From: Roseburia sp. | GTDB taxonomy: Bacteria; Bacillota; Clostridia; Lachnospirales; Lachnospiraceae | Length of the DNA: 37,590 nt | Reading direction: 5' to 3' | Assembly: GCA_023664265.1 (NCBI GenBank) | Contig: JAMPFV010000027.1 | Coordinates: forward strand, 1-37,590 | Part shown: positions 24,506 to 33,939 of the stretch, piece after piece | How the letters are laid out: the number at the start of each line of letters is the position of its first letter | Numbering within the stretch: position 1 is the stretch's first letter | Made by a program: the position numbers and the translations under genes | The notes under the pieces: generated by a model | Database searches by the model: none | Seen by the model: the letters and a program-made list of their open reading frames with translations, nothing else | Told to the model about the DNA's origin: nothing

Positions 24506-24915
24506 GCGGGAAAATATCGGTACAGAACGGGAAGCACGCACAGAAGCAGCGTTATCACGAGCAGGGCAATGGCAAGCCGTCTGTTGAGGCGCAGCAGCCG
24601 CGAGAGGTTCCTTGCGCGGCGCCGTTTGCCCGCAATCATCCGGTCGATGCTCTGCACCTGCGCCACTGTCATATTTTGCGACAGCGTGTCCGCAAACTCA
24701 GCCCCCTTTTCGCTCTGAAACCGCACGTTTTCCCGTCTCAATTTGTAATATGTTTCCTGCGCAAGCTGCATTGTCATGCGTTTCTTCCCGCGCATGAGCT
24801 GTCCGATAATCGTCAGATCATGTTCAATCGCTTTAGGGTCATAGCCGTAATCATGCCCCTCGCCGCGCGCCACCATAAGCTTGCTTCGCACCATTTCCTT
24901 TGTGTTTCCTGCCAT
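24490..24915 (-). CDS. Hypothetical membrane protein in the leuS operon
   Basis: Not recognised. 141 residues: a soluble N-terminal part of about 110 residues, very basic and helical (HDLTIIGQLMRGKKRMTMQL, AGKRRRARNLSRLLRLNRR), then one C-terminal helix (LAIALLVITLLLCVLPVLY, about 114-132) and a short end. The strong positive charge before the helix suggests a tail-anchored protein with its bulk in the cytoplasm. It starts 3 nt after the stop of the LeuRS-like gene, which indicates translational coupling. Its stop overlaps the convergent gene by 16 nt. A link with leucine or tRNA metabolism is suggested only by position. Confidence 0.75.
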   Translation of the reverse strand: MAGNTKEMVRSKLMVARGEGHDYGYDPKAIEHDLTIIGQLMRGKKRMTMQLAQETYYKLRRENVRFQSEKGAEFADTLSQNMTVAQVQSIDRMIAGKRRRARNLSRLLRLNRRLAIALLVITLLLCVLPVLYRYFPAYFGW

Positions 24916-24918
24916 ATA

Positions 24919-25614
24919 TCACCTATTCTCTTTCTCCCCGTCATTCAGGGCTTTCCACAAAACCTTGGACAAATTCGGTGCAAAGGGCGCCATCATACAG
25001 ATAAACGCCTTGCAGATCTCCGCAATCCGCGCGTCAACCGCCAAAGCTTTGCTGCCGCCGTCCGCGACGGTCCGCACTCCGGAGACAATCTCATTGATCC
25101 GCAGCTCCTTTTGCAGGAGCTTTTGTAAGCTCATCAAAGCGGCTGTTATTGAATGTCGGTCAGACAGGGTATTTCCACGCGCAATACTCCTCTCTATTCT
25201 CCGCCGCGCATCCGCCAGCGCCCCGCGCATTCTCTCGATGTCCTGCGCGGACATCGCGTCGGAATACCCGCCGCTTCTGTTCCAGGCGTCCGCCGCCAGT
25301 ATCATTCTCCTGTAGCGGCTCAGGAATTTGTACAGCCCCTCCAGCGCGCCCTCCTGCCAGCTCTCATAATATGGCGCGTCCTGCGGTCTGGGCGTGCGCT
25401 CAAACATCAGATACAGGCGAAGGCAGTCCGTCCCGTAATCCATCACCAGCGCCTCGTCAAAGACGCGCTGTCCGGTTTCCTCCAGCCACTGCAAAAGCGC
25501 AGCGCACGAAAAAGCGTCGGGGATGTCACACCCCGACAGCTTTGCGGCAGTATACTCGATTTCTCTGTGGTTCATCGGCTCCAAAGCATTGTACAGCATC
25601 CGTTCAGCAGCCAT
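24919..25614 (-). CDS. LeuRS-like protein lacking the catalytic domain
   Basis: A 231-residue protein resembling only the C-terminal half of leucyl-tRNA synthetase. Its residues about 50-105 (VFDEALVMDYGTDCLRLYLM, then EGALEGLYKFLSRYRRM) align by eye with the LeuRS block just after KMSKS in the neighbouring leuS ([34 protein letters not shown]). Its end (FICMMAPFAPNLSKVLWKAL) matches the LeuRS anticodon-domain motif of the type [16 protein letters not shown]. The HIGH and KMSKS motifs and editing domain are absent. It lies 60 nt after leuS under the same T-box transcript, so it may bind tRNA-Leu or LeuRS itself. Alternatively it is a decayed duplicate, but the frame is fully open and its ribosome binding site (AAAGGTG) is usable. 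Confidence 0.72.
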   Translation of the reverse strand: MAAERMLYNALEPMNHREIEYTAAKLSGCDIPDAFSCAALLQWLEETGQRVFDEALVMDYGTDCLRLYLMFERTPRPQDAPYYESWQEGALEGLYKFLSRYRRMILAADAWNRSGGYSDAMSAQDIERMRGALADARRRIERSIARGNTLSDRHSITAALMSLQKLLQKELRINEIVSGVRTVADGGSKALAVDARIAEICKAFICMMAPFAPNLSKVLWKALNDGEKENR

Positions 25615-25674
25615 GGCTCAACCACACCTTTCCAACAAGCGCATATTCGATAACAAAAGTTATTTAAACAGAAG

Positions 25675-28089
25675 CTATTTCGCAACTATATTCAAAATCC
25701 TTCCCTTTACATAGATTTCCTTCACAATGTTCTTGCCGGAAATCAAGTCCGCAATCACGGGAAGCGCATGCGCCTTCTCCTTTACAGCGTCCTCCGCCTC
25801 GTCCAGCGCGACTGCCATCGTGGCCTTTACCTTGCCGTTTATCTGCACCGCGATTTCCACCGTGGACTCCACAGTCTTGGCCTCGTCGTACTCCGGCCAT
25901 TTCTGCTGATATATCCTGCCATTCGCATAATGCATCTCCCAAAGCTCCTCCGTCATGTGCGGCGCGACCGGATTCAGCAGGAGCAGCAGGGTCGCATACT
26001 CGCCCTTGGTGATGCTGTTGGCCTTGTAGAACTCATTGACAAGCGCCATCATTGCGGCGATGGCCGTGTTGAATTTCAGGCTCTCAAAATCGTTTGACAC
26101 CTTCTTGATCGTCTGGTGTATCTTCGTCTCCAGCTCCGCGCGGTAACCGTCCCCCTCAATCAGCATGTCCTGAAGCTTCCAGACACGCTCGAGGAAGCGG
26201 CGGCACCCCTTCACGCCCTCTTGGCTCCATGCGGCGCTCAAATCAAACGCGCCGATAAACATCTCATAGGTCCGCAGCGTATCCGCGCCGAACTCGTCAA
26301 CCACGTCATCCGGATTGACGACGTTTCCTCTGGACTTTGACATTTTCTCGCCGTTTTCTCCCAGAATCATCCCGTGGGAAGTACGCCTCCTATACGGCTC
26401 GCTGCACGGCACCAATCCTTGGTCATACAGGAACCTGTGCCAAAATCTCGAGTACAACAGATGGAGGGTCGTATGCTCCATCCCGCCGTTATACCAGTCA
26501 ACAGGCATCCAATAGTCCAGCGCTTCCTTTCCCGCAAACGCATTCTCATTGTCGGGGTCGATATAGCGCAGGAAATACCATGAGGAGCCGGCCCACTGTG
26601 GCATGGTATCCGTCTCGCGTTCCGCCTTTCCACCGCACTTAGGACAGGTCGTCTCCACCCAGTCGCGCATTGCGGCAAGCGGCGATTCTCCGGTATCCGT
26701 GGGCATGTAGCTCTCCACCTCCGGCAGGCGCAGCGGAAGCTCGCTCTCGTCTAGCGGAACATATCCGCAGCAAGGGCACTTTACAATGGGGATAGGCTCG
26801 CCCCAATAGCGCTGGCGGGAGAATACCCAGTCGCGCAGCTTGTAATTGATCTTTCTGTGACCGATTCCCTGCTCCTCCAGCCAGTCGATCATCTTCGCCT
26901 TGGCTTCCTTGACCTCCAAGCCGTTTAGGAAGCCGGAATTGCAGAGGATTCCCGTCGCCACGTCCGTAAACGCTTCATTCTGGACATCGCCGCCTGCAAC
27001 GACCTCAATGATCGGCAGACCGAACTTCTTCGCGAAATCCCAGTCGCGGGTATCATGCGCCGGCACCGCCATAATCGCGCCGGTTCCGTAGGACATCAGT
27101 ACATAGTCGGATACCCACACCGGAATCTCCGTCTCATTGACGGGGTTGACTGCAGACAGGCCCTTGATGCACACGCCCGTCTTGTCCTTTGCAAGCTCGG
27201 TGCGCTCGAAATCGGATTTCTTCGCCGCCTGCTCGCGGTAGTCCATGATTTCATCATAATTCGCGATCATTTCCTTATATTTGTCAATCAGCGGATGCTC
27301 CGGCGAGATAACCATATAGGTCGCGCCAAAGAGCGTATCCGGTCTGGTAGTGTAAATCGTGAGGATTTCATCCTGCTCCTTGAGCCGGAAGTTGACCTCC
27401 GCGCCCTCGGAACGCCCTATCCAGTTCCGCTGCGATACCTTGACCTTCTCGATATAGTCCACATGGTCAAGCCCCTCGAGAAGCTTCTCCGCATAGTCCG
27501 TGATCCTGAGCATCCACTGAGACTGCATCTTGCGGATGACCTCGGAGCCGCAGCGCTCGCACACGCCGTTTACGACCTCCTCATTCGCAAGGCCGACCTT
27601 GCAGGAGGTACAGAAGTTAATCGGCATCTCGCTCTTGTATGCCAGCCCCTTCTTGAATAACTGAAGGAATATCCACTGTGTCCACTTATAGTATCGCTCA
27701 TCCGTCGTGTTGACCTCCTTGGACCAGTCAAAGGAATAGCCCAAGGCTTTTAACTGCTCCTTAAAGCGCGCCACGTTATTTTTGGTGACAATCTTGGGGT
27801 GGATTTTGTTCTTAATCGCGTAATTCTCTGTCGGAAGCCCGAATGCGTCCCACCCCATCGGGAACAGCACATTGTAGCCCTGCATCCTTCTCTTGCGCGA
27901 CACAATATCCATCGCCGTGTAGGGTCTGGGATGCCCTACATGAAGCCCCTGCCCTGAGGGATAGGGGAACTCTACCAGCGCGTAATACTTGGGCTTGGAC
28001 TTATCCACGCCGACCTTGAAGGCCTCCTCCTTCTCCCAGATATCCTGCCATTTTTTCTCGATTTCCTTTGGTGCGTATTCTCTGCTCAT
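25675..28089 (-). CDS. leuS: Leucyl-tRNA synthetase
   Basis: Charges tRNA-Leu with leucine. 804 residues, the normal bacterial length; start [15 protein letters not shown] at 28089. Signature motifs: HVGH in [17 protein letters not shown] (the HIGH box), the zinc-like Cys pairs FCTSCKVGL and CERCGSE, the editing-domain [20 protein letters not shown] with its Thr/Asp residues, [12 protein letters not shown], and the KMSKS box in [15 protein letters not shown]. The anticodon-binding domain and C-terminal extension ([14 protein letters not shown]) are complete. It follows a T-box leader, so leucine shortage (uncharged tRNA-Leu) should raise expression. The LeuRS-like gene and a small membrane protein follow on the same strand. 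Confidence 0.98.
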   Translation of the reverse strand: MSREYAPKEIEKKWQDIWEKEEAFKVGVDKSKPKYYALVEFPYPSGQGLHVGHPRPYTAMDIVSRKRRMQGYNVLFPMGWDAFGLPTENYAIKNKIHPKIVTKNNVARFKEQLKALGYSFDWSKEVNTTDERYYKWTQWIFLQLFKKGLAYKSEMPINFCTSCKVGLANEEVVNGVCERCGSEVIRKMQSQWMLRITDYAEKLLEGLDHVDYIEKVKVSQRNWIGRSEGAEVNFRLKEQDEILTIYTTRPDTLFGATYMVISPEHPLIDKYKEMIANYDEIMDYREQAAKKSDFERTELAKDKTGVCIKGLSAVNPVNETEIPVWVSDYVLMSYGTGAIMAVPAHDTRDWDFAKKFGLPIIEVVAGGDVQNEAFTDVATGILCNSGFLNGLEVKEAKAKMIDWLEEQGIGHRKINYKLRDWVFSRQRYWGEPIPIVKCPCCGYVPLDESELPLRLPEVESYMPTDTGESPLAAMRDWVETTCPKCGGKAERETDTMPQWAGSSWYFLRYIDPDNENAFAGKEALDYWMPVDWYNGGMEHTTLHLLYSRFWHRFLYDQGLVPCSEPYRRRTSHGMILGENGEKMSKSRGNVVNPDDVVDEFGADTLRTYEMFIGAFDLSAAWSQEGVKGCRRFLERVWKLQDMLIEGDGYRAELETKIHQTIKKVSNDFESLKFNTAIAAMMALVNEFYKANSITKGEYATLLLLLNPVAPHMTEELWEMHYANGRIYQQKWPEYDEAKTVESTVEIAVQINGKVKATMAVALDEAEDAVKEKAHALPVIADLISGKNIVKEIYVKGRILNIVAK

Positions 28090-28120
28090 ACTGCAATCCG
28101 TTCCTTTCCTTATAAAATAA

Positions 28121-28443
28121 GACAAGAAAAGCCCCTCCGTCTCCGGCTTCTGCCAGAGACGAAAAGGCTGTTAAAGCTCTCCGCGGTACCACTCTGCTTC
28201 AGATGACAACATCTGCTCTCGGCTTCTGTAACGGGAAGTCCCGTCCACGGCTACTCCTCCACTGGTATACAATAACCAGTGTTATTCACTCGGTATTGTC
28301 CACCCGGTGTTATTCACTCAGTGTTGTTCACTGTGGAAACTCAAAGGCGAGTTCAAGGCTTCACGCTGCTGTCTCACACCACCCGACAGCTCTCTGAAAG
28401 GGCTTCACCTTTACTACTCCTTCTCACTGCTGCTTCTTATTCT
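28121..28443 (-). promoter_or_regulatory. T-box riboswitch leader of leuS
   Basis: On the minus strand the conserved T-box AGAGTGGTACCGCGGAGAG lies at 28177-28195, with the antiterminator bulge that pairs with the tRNA acceptor end. It is followed by a terminator: CGTCTCTGGC pairing with GCCGGAGACG and then a T-rich run (28121-28168). Upstream, Stem I can be drawn from about 28400 down, with GAACTCGCCTTTGAGTT; the CTC there is a Leu codon in the expected specifier position. Uncharged tRNA-Leu would stabilise the antiterminator and allow leuS transcription. The middle of the leader contains four 14-nt repeats (28276-28331). T-box identity is secure; the exact specifier is inferred. Confidence 0.93.
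28276..28331 (-). repeat. Four degenerate 14-nt tandem repeats inside the T-box leader
   Basis: Read on the minus strand, four consecutive 14-nt units of the form GTGAAYAACACYGR fill 56 nt between Stem I and the antiterminator (28318-28331, 28304-28317, 28290-28303, 28276-28289). Each differs from the next by two to four bases. They occupy the region where T-boxes normally have Stem II/III, and their copy number could change leader length. Confidence 0.75.
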
Positions 28444-28449
28444 GATATG

Positions 28450-28478
28450 AATATAGCACAGGAGCGCGGAAAATGCAA
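28450..28478 (-). promoter_or_regulatory. Predicted leuS promoter
   Basis: On the minus strand, -35 TTGCAT (28473-28478) and -10 TATATT (28450-28455) are 17 bp apart; transcription would begin near 28443, giving a leader of about 355 nt. The -35 abuts the stop codon of the chemotaxis gene at 28479. Confidence 0.65.
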
Positions 28479-30209
28479 CTAAATATTTTTAAAGTGTGCA
28501 ACCTCCGTCTGTAATTCGTCAGATACCTTCTTATTACTCTCCGCGTCGTCGCGAATCTCCTTGAGCAGATCAACGAGCTGTGAGGTATTGTCCGCAACCA
28601 CGGTCACGCCCTGCGCGCTCTCCTCCACCGCAATGTTGATGCCGTTGATTCCGTCTGTCATTTCCGACATGGTTTCCTCAAGGTTCTGTGTCTTCTCATT
28701 GAAGTCGCAGAACATTCCGTTCATGTTGTCCGCGTCGTCATGGTAGCGGTTCGCGACATTGACAAATTTGTCATAATCCTCCAACACGGTGGTATCGATA
28801 AAGGTCAGCATCTCGTTCGCATTCTGCGCAAGCTCGCCAACCGCCTCGGTCACGGCCGCGCTGATATGCTGGATGTTGTTCGCCGTGTCGCGGCTGGTAT
28901 CCGCAAGCACGCGGATCTCGTCCGCAACCACGGAAAATCCTCGGCCTGCCTCGCCCGCGCGTGCGGCCTCTATGGACGCGTTGAGCGCCAAGAGGTTCGT
29001 CTGGCTTGAGATATTTAAAATCTCGGTGGTGAGCTCGTTAATCTTCTCCACGCTGCGGCTGTTCTCAATCGCGGTCTCCAAAAGCTTCCTGTTATTATCC
29101 ATCATATTGACAGTGCTGTTCTTGCCCTCAAGCACCTCGCCGCGAATCCGCTGTGCCCTGCGCTTGATCTTGCCTGCGAACTCGGTGCCCTCCTCCGCCT
29201 TGCCGCGCATATCCTGTGCAAGACCGAGCACGTTCTTGGAGCCAATCGTCACCTGATCAAGCGTTGCAGAGATTTCCTCCATGCTGGCGGACATTTCCTC
29301 CATCGTCGCGGAGATGTCTGCCGCACCGGATTCAGACTTTTGAATGCTGGAATGAATGGCGCTTATCTGCTCATCCATATTGGTGGAGCCACTCTGGATC
29401 TTGCGCATGGTCGCCTGAAGCTGGTCGATAAAGCTATTGATGCCCGCTACCAGTTGTCCGACCTCGTTCTGCGTCTTAACGGCTATCCGCTGTGTCAAAT
29501 CCCCCTTGTTCTCCTGAATGTCCTGAATGATTCTGTCCAAGTGCGCCGTCGCGCTTCTGGCCGGCCTTACGACTGACACGGCAATCATCAGGCCGGTGAG
29601 AACACCTACAAGAATAAAGATAATGCCTACCACTGTTGTTATCGTCTGTAAAAGGGTCGTCGCCTCTATCCGCTCTGAGACAAGCGCATGCATCGCTTCA
29701 TTCATTGTGTCCGCAAAGGCGGTCTGCTTCTCCTGCATCGCGGAGACAATGCCGTAGAGCTGCTCGCTTTCCGCCGTCGCCCCCGCCTTGTCGCCCGCAA
29801 GATAGAGGCTCGCAATCTTTGATACGTTCTCCTCCAGCGGCGCAAAGGCGGTCTGATATTCCTGAAGCGCCTGTGTCACCTGCGCATTGCCCAGCTCATC
29901 GCACAGCTTATCCATCTCGCCAAAGGCGTCATTGATCGCGCTGATTGTCGAAGGGACGGTGCCCGCAACCCCCTGCGAGGTTCCCTCATCCGCGGACAAT
30001 ACAATCAGATTCCCGTACAGCTTACAGTCACCGACATTCTTCGTAACCAACTCATTCTGTACCTGCAATTGCATGTAGATGTCAGAGATCTGAATAATCG
30101 CATTCTTCGCGTTTGTCGTTCCTTTTGCGGAGAAGCCACTGTTTACCAAAAAGATAATCAGCAAAACTACGAGCATCGTATATACTTTTGTTCCAATGTG
30201 CTTTCTCAC
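28479..30209 (-). CDS. Methyl-accepting chemotaxis protein
   Basis: A 576-residue receptor. Topology: helix about 12-28 ([17 protein letters not shown]), an extracytoplasmic sensor of about 160 residues with four-helix-bundle character, a second helix about 190-212 ([20 protein letters not shown]), a HAMP linker (to about 265) and a long signalling coiled coil. The hairpin tip is intact: [20 protein letters not shown] and [16 protein letters not shown], which bind CheA/CheW. The start is GTG at 30209; the ATG 14 nt upstream is out of frame and runs into a stop. The ligand is unknown, as for most receptors of this topology. No other chemotaxis or flagellar gene is in the window; it follows the EF-G paralogue by 95 nt. 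Confidence 0.95.
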   Translation of the reverse strand: MRKHIGTKVYTMLVVLLIIFLVNSGFSAKGTTNAKNAIIQISDIYMQLQVQNELVTKNVGDCKLYGNLIVLSADEGTSQGVAGTVPSTISAINDAFGEMDKLCDELGNAQVTQALQEYQTAFAPLEENVSKIASLYLAGDKAGATAESEQLYGIVSAMQEKQTAFADTMNEAMHALVSERIEATTLLQTITTVVGIIFILVGVLTGLMIAVSVVRPARSATAHLDRIIQDIQENKGDLTQRIAVKTQNEVGQLVAGINSFIDQLQATMRKIQSGSTNMDEQISAIHSSIQKSESGAADISATMEEMSASMEEISATLDQVTIGSKNVLGLAQDMRGKAEEGTEFAGKIKRRAQRIRGEVLEGKNSTVNMMDNNRKLLETAIENSRSVEKINELTTEILNISSQTNLLALNASIEAARAGEAGRGFSVVADEIRVLADTSRDTANNIQHISAAVTEAVGELAQNANEMLTFIDTTVLEDYDKFVNVANRYHDDADNMNGMFCDFNEKTQNLEETMSEMTDGINGINIAVEESAQGVTVVADNTSQLVDLLKEIRDDAESNKKVSDELQTEVAHFKNI

Positions 30210-30304
30210 TTCCGTACCATCCCTTCATTTCAATCTAATCCTTCATGCCGAAGCGCTTTTGCGCAGACACCGCCTTTCTTATCTCCTTTCAAAGGCGTTC
30301 TGAT

Positions 30305-32395
30305 TTATTCCTCGCTGTTCTCTGCGACCTTGCTTGCCCTTGCCTTTACCTCGGCCTCCTGAATATCGCTCGGCGTCTGCTCATATCTGACAAATTCGTA
30401 CTCGAAATTCCCGCGTCCGCCTGTCATGGAGCGCAGCACGGTACAGTAGCCGTTCAGCTCCATTACCGGTATGTCAGCCTCGATCACCTGCTTGCCATTT
30501 CCAATCGGATTCATGCCGAGCACCCTGCCGCGGCGCTTGTTCAAGTCGCCCATGACATCGCCGGTATACCTGTCGGGAACTGTCACCTTGAGGTTCGCTA
30601 TCGGCTCGAGGAGTATCGGCGCCGCTTCCATAATGCCCTTCTTGAAGGCCTGAATGGTTGCCATCTTAAACGCCATCTCGGAGGAGTCCACCGGATGGTA
30701 GGATCCGTCATACAGAATACCCTTTACGCCGACTACCGGATATGCCGCCAAGGGTCCCTTCAGAACAGACTCCTGCAGCCCCTTCTCCACTGCGGGGAAG
30801 TAATTCTTGGGAACCGCGCCGCCCACAACCTCCTGCGCAAACACATAGGACTGCTCCAAGTCCCCCGACGGCTCAAAGCGCATCTTCACATGGCCGTACT
30901 GCCCGTGTCCGCCGGACTGCTTCTTATATTTATATTCCACATCAGACTTTTTCTTGATGGTCTCGCGGAACGCCACCTTGGGCTTGCTCAGCTCAATCTC
31001 GCACTTGTACTCATTCACGAGGCGGCTCTGGATAATCTCAAGCTGCTGCTCGCCGATTCCGTACAGAAGGCTCTGCCGATTCTCCACATCATTGACCACC
31101 TTGAGCGTCTGGTCCTCATGCGCCAGCTTCTGCAGCGCTTGGGATACCTTGTCGATATCGCCCTTGTTCGGCACCTTGTAGCGCATCGCGGTATAGGGCT
31201 TGGAAAGCTCGAACTTGCCGTATTCAATAACAGTTGCTTTTGTTGAGAGCGTGTTACCCGTGCGCGCCGCGGTAAGCTTTGCAATCGCGCCGATATCGCC
31301 GGCGTGAAGCTCGCGGATTTCAATAGGCTTGCTGCCCTGAAGCACATAGAGCTTGCTGACTTTCTCCTCAACATCCTTATCCTTATTATAAATAACGTCG
31401 TCGGCCTTGAATACGCCGGAGCATACCTTGATCAGCGAATACTTGCCGATGAAAGGATCCACAATCGTCTTGAACACATAAGCGGACTTGGGCTTTGAGA
31501 AATCGTAATTCGCCTCAAATACCTCATTCGTCTTCATATTGAAGCCCGCGATCTGCTTATTCTCGGGGCTCGGCATATATTTCACGATGTCGTCAAGCAG
31601 TGCGTATGTACCCTGGCATAACAGGTTGGAACCCATACTGATCGGGACGATAGAGCCGTCCATTACGTTTGTCCGCAGCGCCGCGCGGATTTCGTTCTCC
31701 GAAAAGGTCTCCCCGCCGAAATACCGCTCCATAAACTCCTCGCTGGTCTCCGCGACCGCCTCCATCAGCGTATCCCTGTACAGTGAGAGGTTCTCTTTGC
31801 TGTAATCGGGTATCTCGCACTCCTCTATCTCCTTTCCCTTCCAACGGTTGCCGGTCTCACTGACTACGTTCACATAGCCGACGAACTTCTCATTCTCCCG
31901 TATCGGGAAATGGAACGGCGCAATCTTCTTGCCGTACATCTCGGTCAGCTTCTCCACAACGTTCTTGAAGGAGGCGTTGTCCGCATCCATGCCCGTGACA
32001 TATATCATTCTGGAAAGCTTATATTTCTCACACAGCTCCCACGCACGCTCCGTTCCCGCCTCAACGCCGGATTTGCCGGAGACAACGATGATCGCGGCGT
32101 CCGCAGCGCTGATAGCCTCCTCGACCTCGCCGATAAAGTCAAAATACCCCGGCGTGTCGAGCACGTTAATCTTTACACCCTCCCACTCGATCGGTATCAC
32201 CGATGTGCTGATGGAAATCTTTCTCTTCTGCTCCTCCTTGCCAAAGTCGCTGACGGTATTGCCGTCCTCAACCTTGCCCATACGCGAAGTAACGCCTGCC
32301 AAATAAGCCATGGACTCCGCAAGGCTCGTCTTTCCGGTCCCGCCATGGCCTAACAATACCACATTCCTAATCTTGTCTGTCGTGTAAACATTCAT
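30305..32395 (-). CDS. Elongation factor G-like GTPase (EF-G paralogue)
   Basis: A 696-residue translational GTPase with all five EF-G domains: G1 LLGHGGTGKTSLAESMAY (about 14-31), switch II VLDTPGYFDFIGEVEEAI, domain II and, in domain IV, the block GGHGQYGHVKMRFEPSG and YHPVDSSEMAFKMATIQAF. Two G-motifs depart from the norm. The G4 guanine-recognition motif, normally NKxD, reads TGMD (IYVTGMDADN), and the switch I region reads KRKISISTSVIPIEW in place of the usual RGITI block. It therefore belongs with the EF-G2-type paralogues found beside a normal EF-G, whose roles vary (recycling, stress). It is not a tetracycline-resistance protein by its N-terminus. The ribosomal role is inferred. Confidence 0.9.
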   Translation of the reverse strand: MNVYTTDKIRNVVLLGHGGTGKTSLAESMAYLAGVTSRMGKVEDGNTVSDFGKEEQKRKISISTSVIPIEWEGVKINVLDTPGYFDFIGEVEEAISAADAAIIVVSGKSGVEAGTERAWELCEKYKLSRMIYVTGMDADNASFKNVVEKLTEMYGKKIAPFHFPIRENEKFVGYVNVVSETGNRWKGKEIEECEIPDYSKENLSLYRDTLMEAVAETSEEFMERYFGGETFSENEIRAALRTNVMDGSIVPISMGSNLLCQGTYALLDDIVKYMPSPENKQIAGFNMKTNEVFEANYDFSKPKSAYVFKTIVDPFIGKYSLIKVCSGVFKADDVIYNKDKDVEEKVSKLYVLQGSKPIEIRELHAGDIGAIAKLTAARTGNTLSTKATVIEYGKFELSKPYTAMRYKVPNKGDIDKVSQALQKLAHEDQTLKVVNDVENRQSLLYGIGEQQLEIIQSRLVNEYKCEIELSKPKVAFRETIKKKSDVEYKYKKQSGGHGQYGHVKMRFEPSGDLEQSYVFAQEVVGGAVPKNYFPAVEKGLQESVLKGPLAAYPVVGVKGILYDGSYHPVDSSEMAFKMATIQAFKKGIMEAAPILLEPIANLKVTVPDRYTGDVMGDLNKRRGRVLGMNPIGNGKQVIEADIPVMELNGYCTVLRSMTGGRGNFEYEFVRYEQTPSDIQEAEVKARASKVAENSEE

Positions 32396-32473
32396 TGCAG
32401 CTACCTCCTGTTTCCGTCCTATAATGGTTTCGTTCTTTGCTGTAGCACGTTCTTGTACGCATCACATGTTATA

Positions 32474-32502
32474 ATTTTACTATATATTGTCTGAAAATTC
32501 AA
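32474..32502 (-). promoter_or_regulatory. Predicted promoter of the EF-G-like gene
   Basis: On the minus strand, -35 TTGAAT (32497-32502) and -10 TAAAAT (32474-32479) are 17 bp apart, about 75-100 nt upstream of the start at 32395. Confidence 0.55.
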
Positions 32503-32725
32503 TCTATTTTGTGCAAACTGCACACTGTCTTTTTTCATAAAATATCACACACTTTTTCGTGACAATTGCCTAGTGCGCGCGTTTTTGTTTCCCGCTTTTT
32601 GCAGCCCCGCACCGGATTTGCGTTGCGAAGCAATATTAAACTCGTGTGCATCTGCCGGAGACTCTAAGGAAGCAGTGATTTAATCAGCGTCCAAATTCCG
32701 AAAAACAGCCGGATTCGGATTTTAA
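32503..32725. other. Intergenic region between EF-G-like gene and tyrA; nothing else recognised
   Basis: Together with the two divergent promoters this gap spans 32396-32804. The central part is AT-rich with short runs of T, a GCGCGC patch (32575-32580) and a small palindrome TGATTTAATCA near 32680. No open frame with a ribosome binding site, no RNA motif and no clear terminator were found. Confidence 0.4.
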
Positions 32726-32754
32726 ATGACAAAGCGCGCGGGATGATGTATAAT
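32726..32754 (+). promoter_or_regulatory. Predicted promoter of tyrA
   Basis: -35 ATGACA (32726-32731, one base from TTGACA) and perfect -10 TATAAT (32749-32754) are exactly 17 bp apart. The leader to the start at 32805 is about 45 nt. Confidence 0.8.
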
Positions 32755-32804
32755 GAAAGACGGTGAAGTAAGCTTCGGGAAACACAAAAACGGTACGGAA
32801 AGGC

Positions 32805-33911
32805 ATGATTGGTAAGATGAAAAAATTTGGTTTTCTGAGTCTGGGGCTGATTGGCGGCTCGATTGCCCTGGCAATAAAAAAAGTATATCCTGACGCAAAA
32901 ATCCTTGCGTACGCAAGGAGGCGGGAAACGCTCGACGAAGCGTTGGCGGCAGGCGCGATTGACGAAGGGACGACGGCTATCGACGATACCTTTTCGGACT
33001 GCGACATGATTTTCCTGTGCGCGCCGGTTGCCGTAAACAACCGGTTTTTAGAGCAGATAAAGCCGTTTCTGTCCGCACGGACAATCCTTACCGACGTCGG
33101 AAGCGTGAAGGGCTCCATCCACGAGGCGGCAGACCGGCTTGGGCTGAACGCTCAATTTATCGGCGGACACCCGATGGCGGGAAGCGAAAAGACCGGCTTT
33201 GCAAACGCGACCGCAAGGCTGCTTGAAAACGCCTACTATATTCTGACGCCGACGCGGGAGGTTCCCAAGGAAGCCGTCGATGCGTACTACTCCCTTGTAT
33301 CCGAAATGGGCGCAATCCCGCTGGTACTGCCCTATACGGAGCACGACTATGTGACGGCGGCCGTCAGCCATGTGCCGCATCTGATAGCAGCCGCACTGGC
33401 AAACCTGGTCCACGACCACGATACCGAGGCCTGCACCATGAAGCTGATTGCAGCGGGCGGCTTCAAGGATATTACGCGCATTGCCTCCTCCTCCCCTGAT
33501 GTGTGGGAGCCTATTTGTCTCGCGAATGCAGGAAATATTGCAAATCTGTTGGATGCTTATATTGCATCTCTGCAGGATATCAGCCGCGCCGTGCGCGCAA
33601 AACAGGCGGGCTATACCTATGATTTGTTCAAAGCCTCCAAGGAATACAGGGATTCGTTCTCCGACCAGCCGCGAGGGCCCATCAAGACGGTGTTCGGCTG
33701 TTATGTGGACATTCCTGACGAGGCCGGCGCCATCGCCACGCTGGCGCGCATTCTTGCAGACAGGGAAATCTCCATCAAAAATATCGGCATTGTCCATAAC
33801 AGGGATTTCGAGGAGGGTGTCCTTCAAATTGAATTTTACGAGCAGACTGCCCTGCGCAGCGCGGTTGCGCTCCTGCGGGAGCTGCACTATACCGTGCACG
33901 AGCGGAAGTAA
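32805..33911 (+). CDS. tyrA: Prephenate dehydrogenase with C-terminal ACT domain
   Basis: Oxidatively decarboxylates prephenate to 4-hydroxyphenylpyruvate in tyrosine synthesis. 368 residues. The NAD-binding Rossmann motif lies near the start (FLSLGLIGGSIALAIKK); note Ser where the first Gly of GxGxxG is expected. Then come the dehydrogenase blocks GGHPMAGSEKTGFAN (about 119-133) and AAVSHVPHLIAAAL with the catalytic-type His, and the segment TRIASSSPDVWEPI. The last 70 residues are an ACT domain (VDIPDEAGAIATLARILADR, EISIKNIGIVHN), which in this family gives feedback inhibition by tyrosine. Two starts, 32805 and 32817, are possible; spacing from GGAAAGG is not ideal for either. No other aromatic genes are in the window. 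Confidence 0.94.
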   Translation: MIGKMKKFGFLSLGLIGGSIALAIKKVYPDAKILAYARRRETLDEALAAGAIDEGTTAIDDTFSDCDMIFLCAPVAVNNRFLEQIKPFLSARTILTDVGSVKGSIHEAADRLGLNAQFIGGHPMAGSEKTGFANATARLLENAYYILTPTREVPKEAVDAYYSLVSEMGAIPLVLPYTEHDYVTAAVSHVPHLIAAALANLVHDHDTEACTMKLIAAGGFKDITRIASSSPDVWEPICLANAGNIANLLDAYIASLQDISRAVRAKQAGYTYDLFKASKEYRDSFSDQPRGPIKTVFGCYVDIPDEAGAIATLARILADREISIKNIGIVHNRDFEEGVLQIEFYEQTALRSAVALLRELHYTVHERK

Positions 33912-33939
33912 GCGTGCGGAACGCCGTTGCCGCCAACCG

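Noticed and set aside
30245..31246. 333-codon plus-strand open frame opposite the EF-G-like gene
   Set aside because: The opposite strand encodes conserved EF-G domains. This frame is Leu/His/Arg-rich, as expected for the complement of a coding strand.
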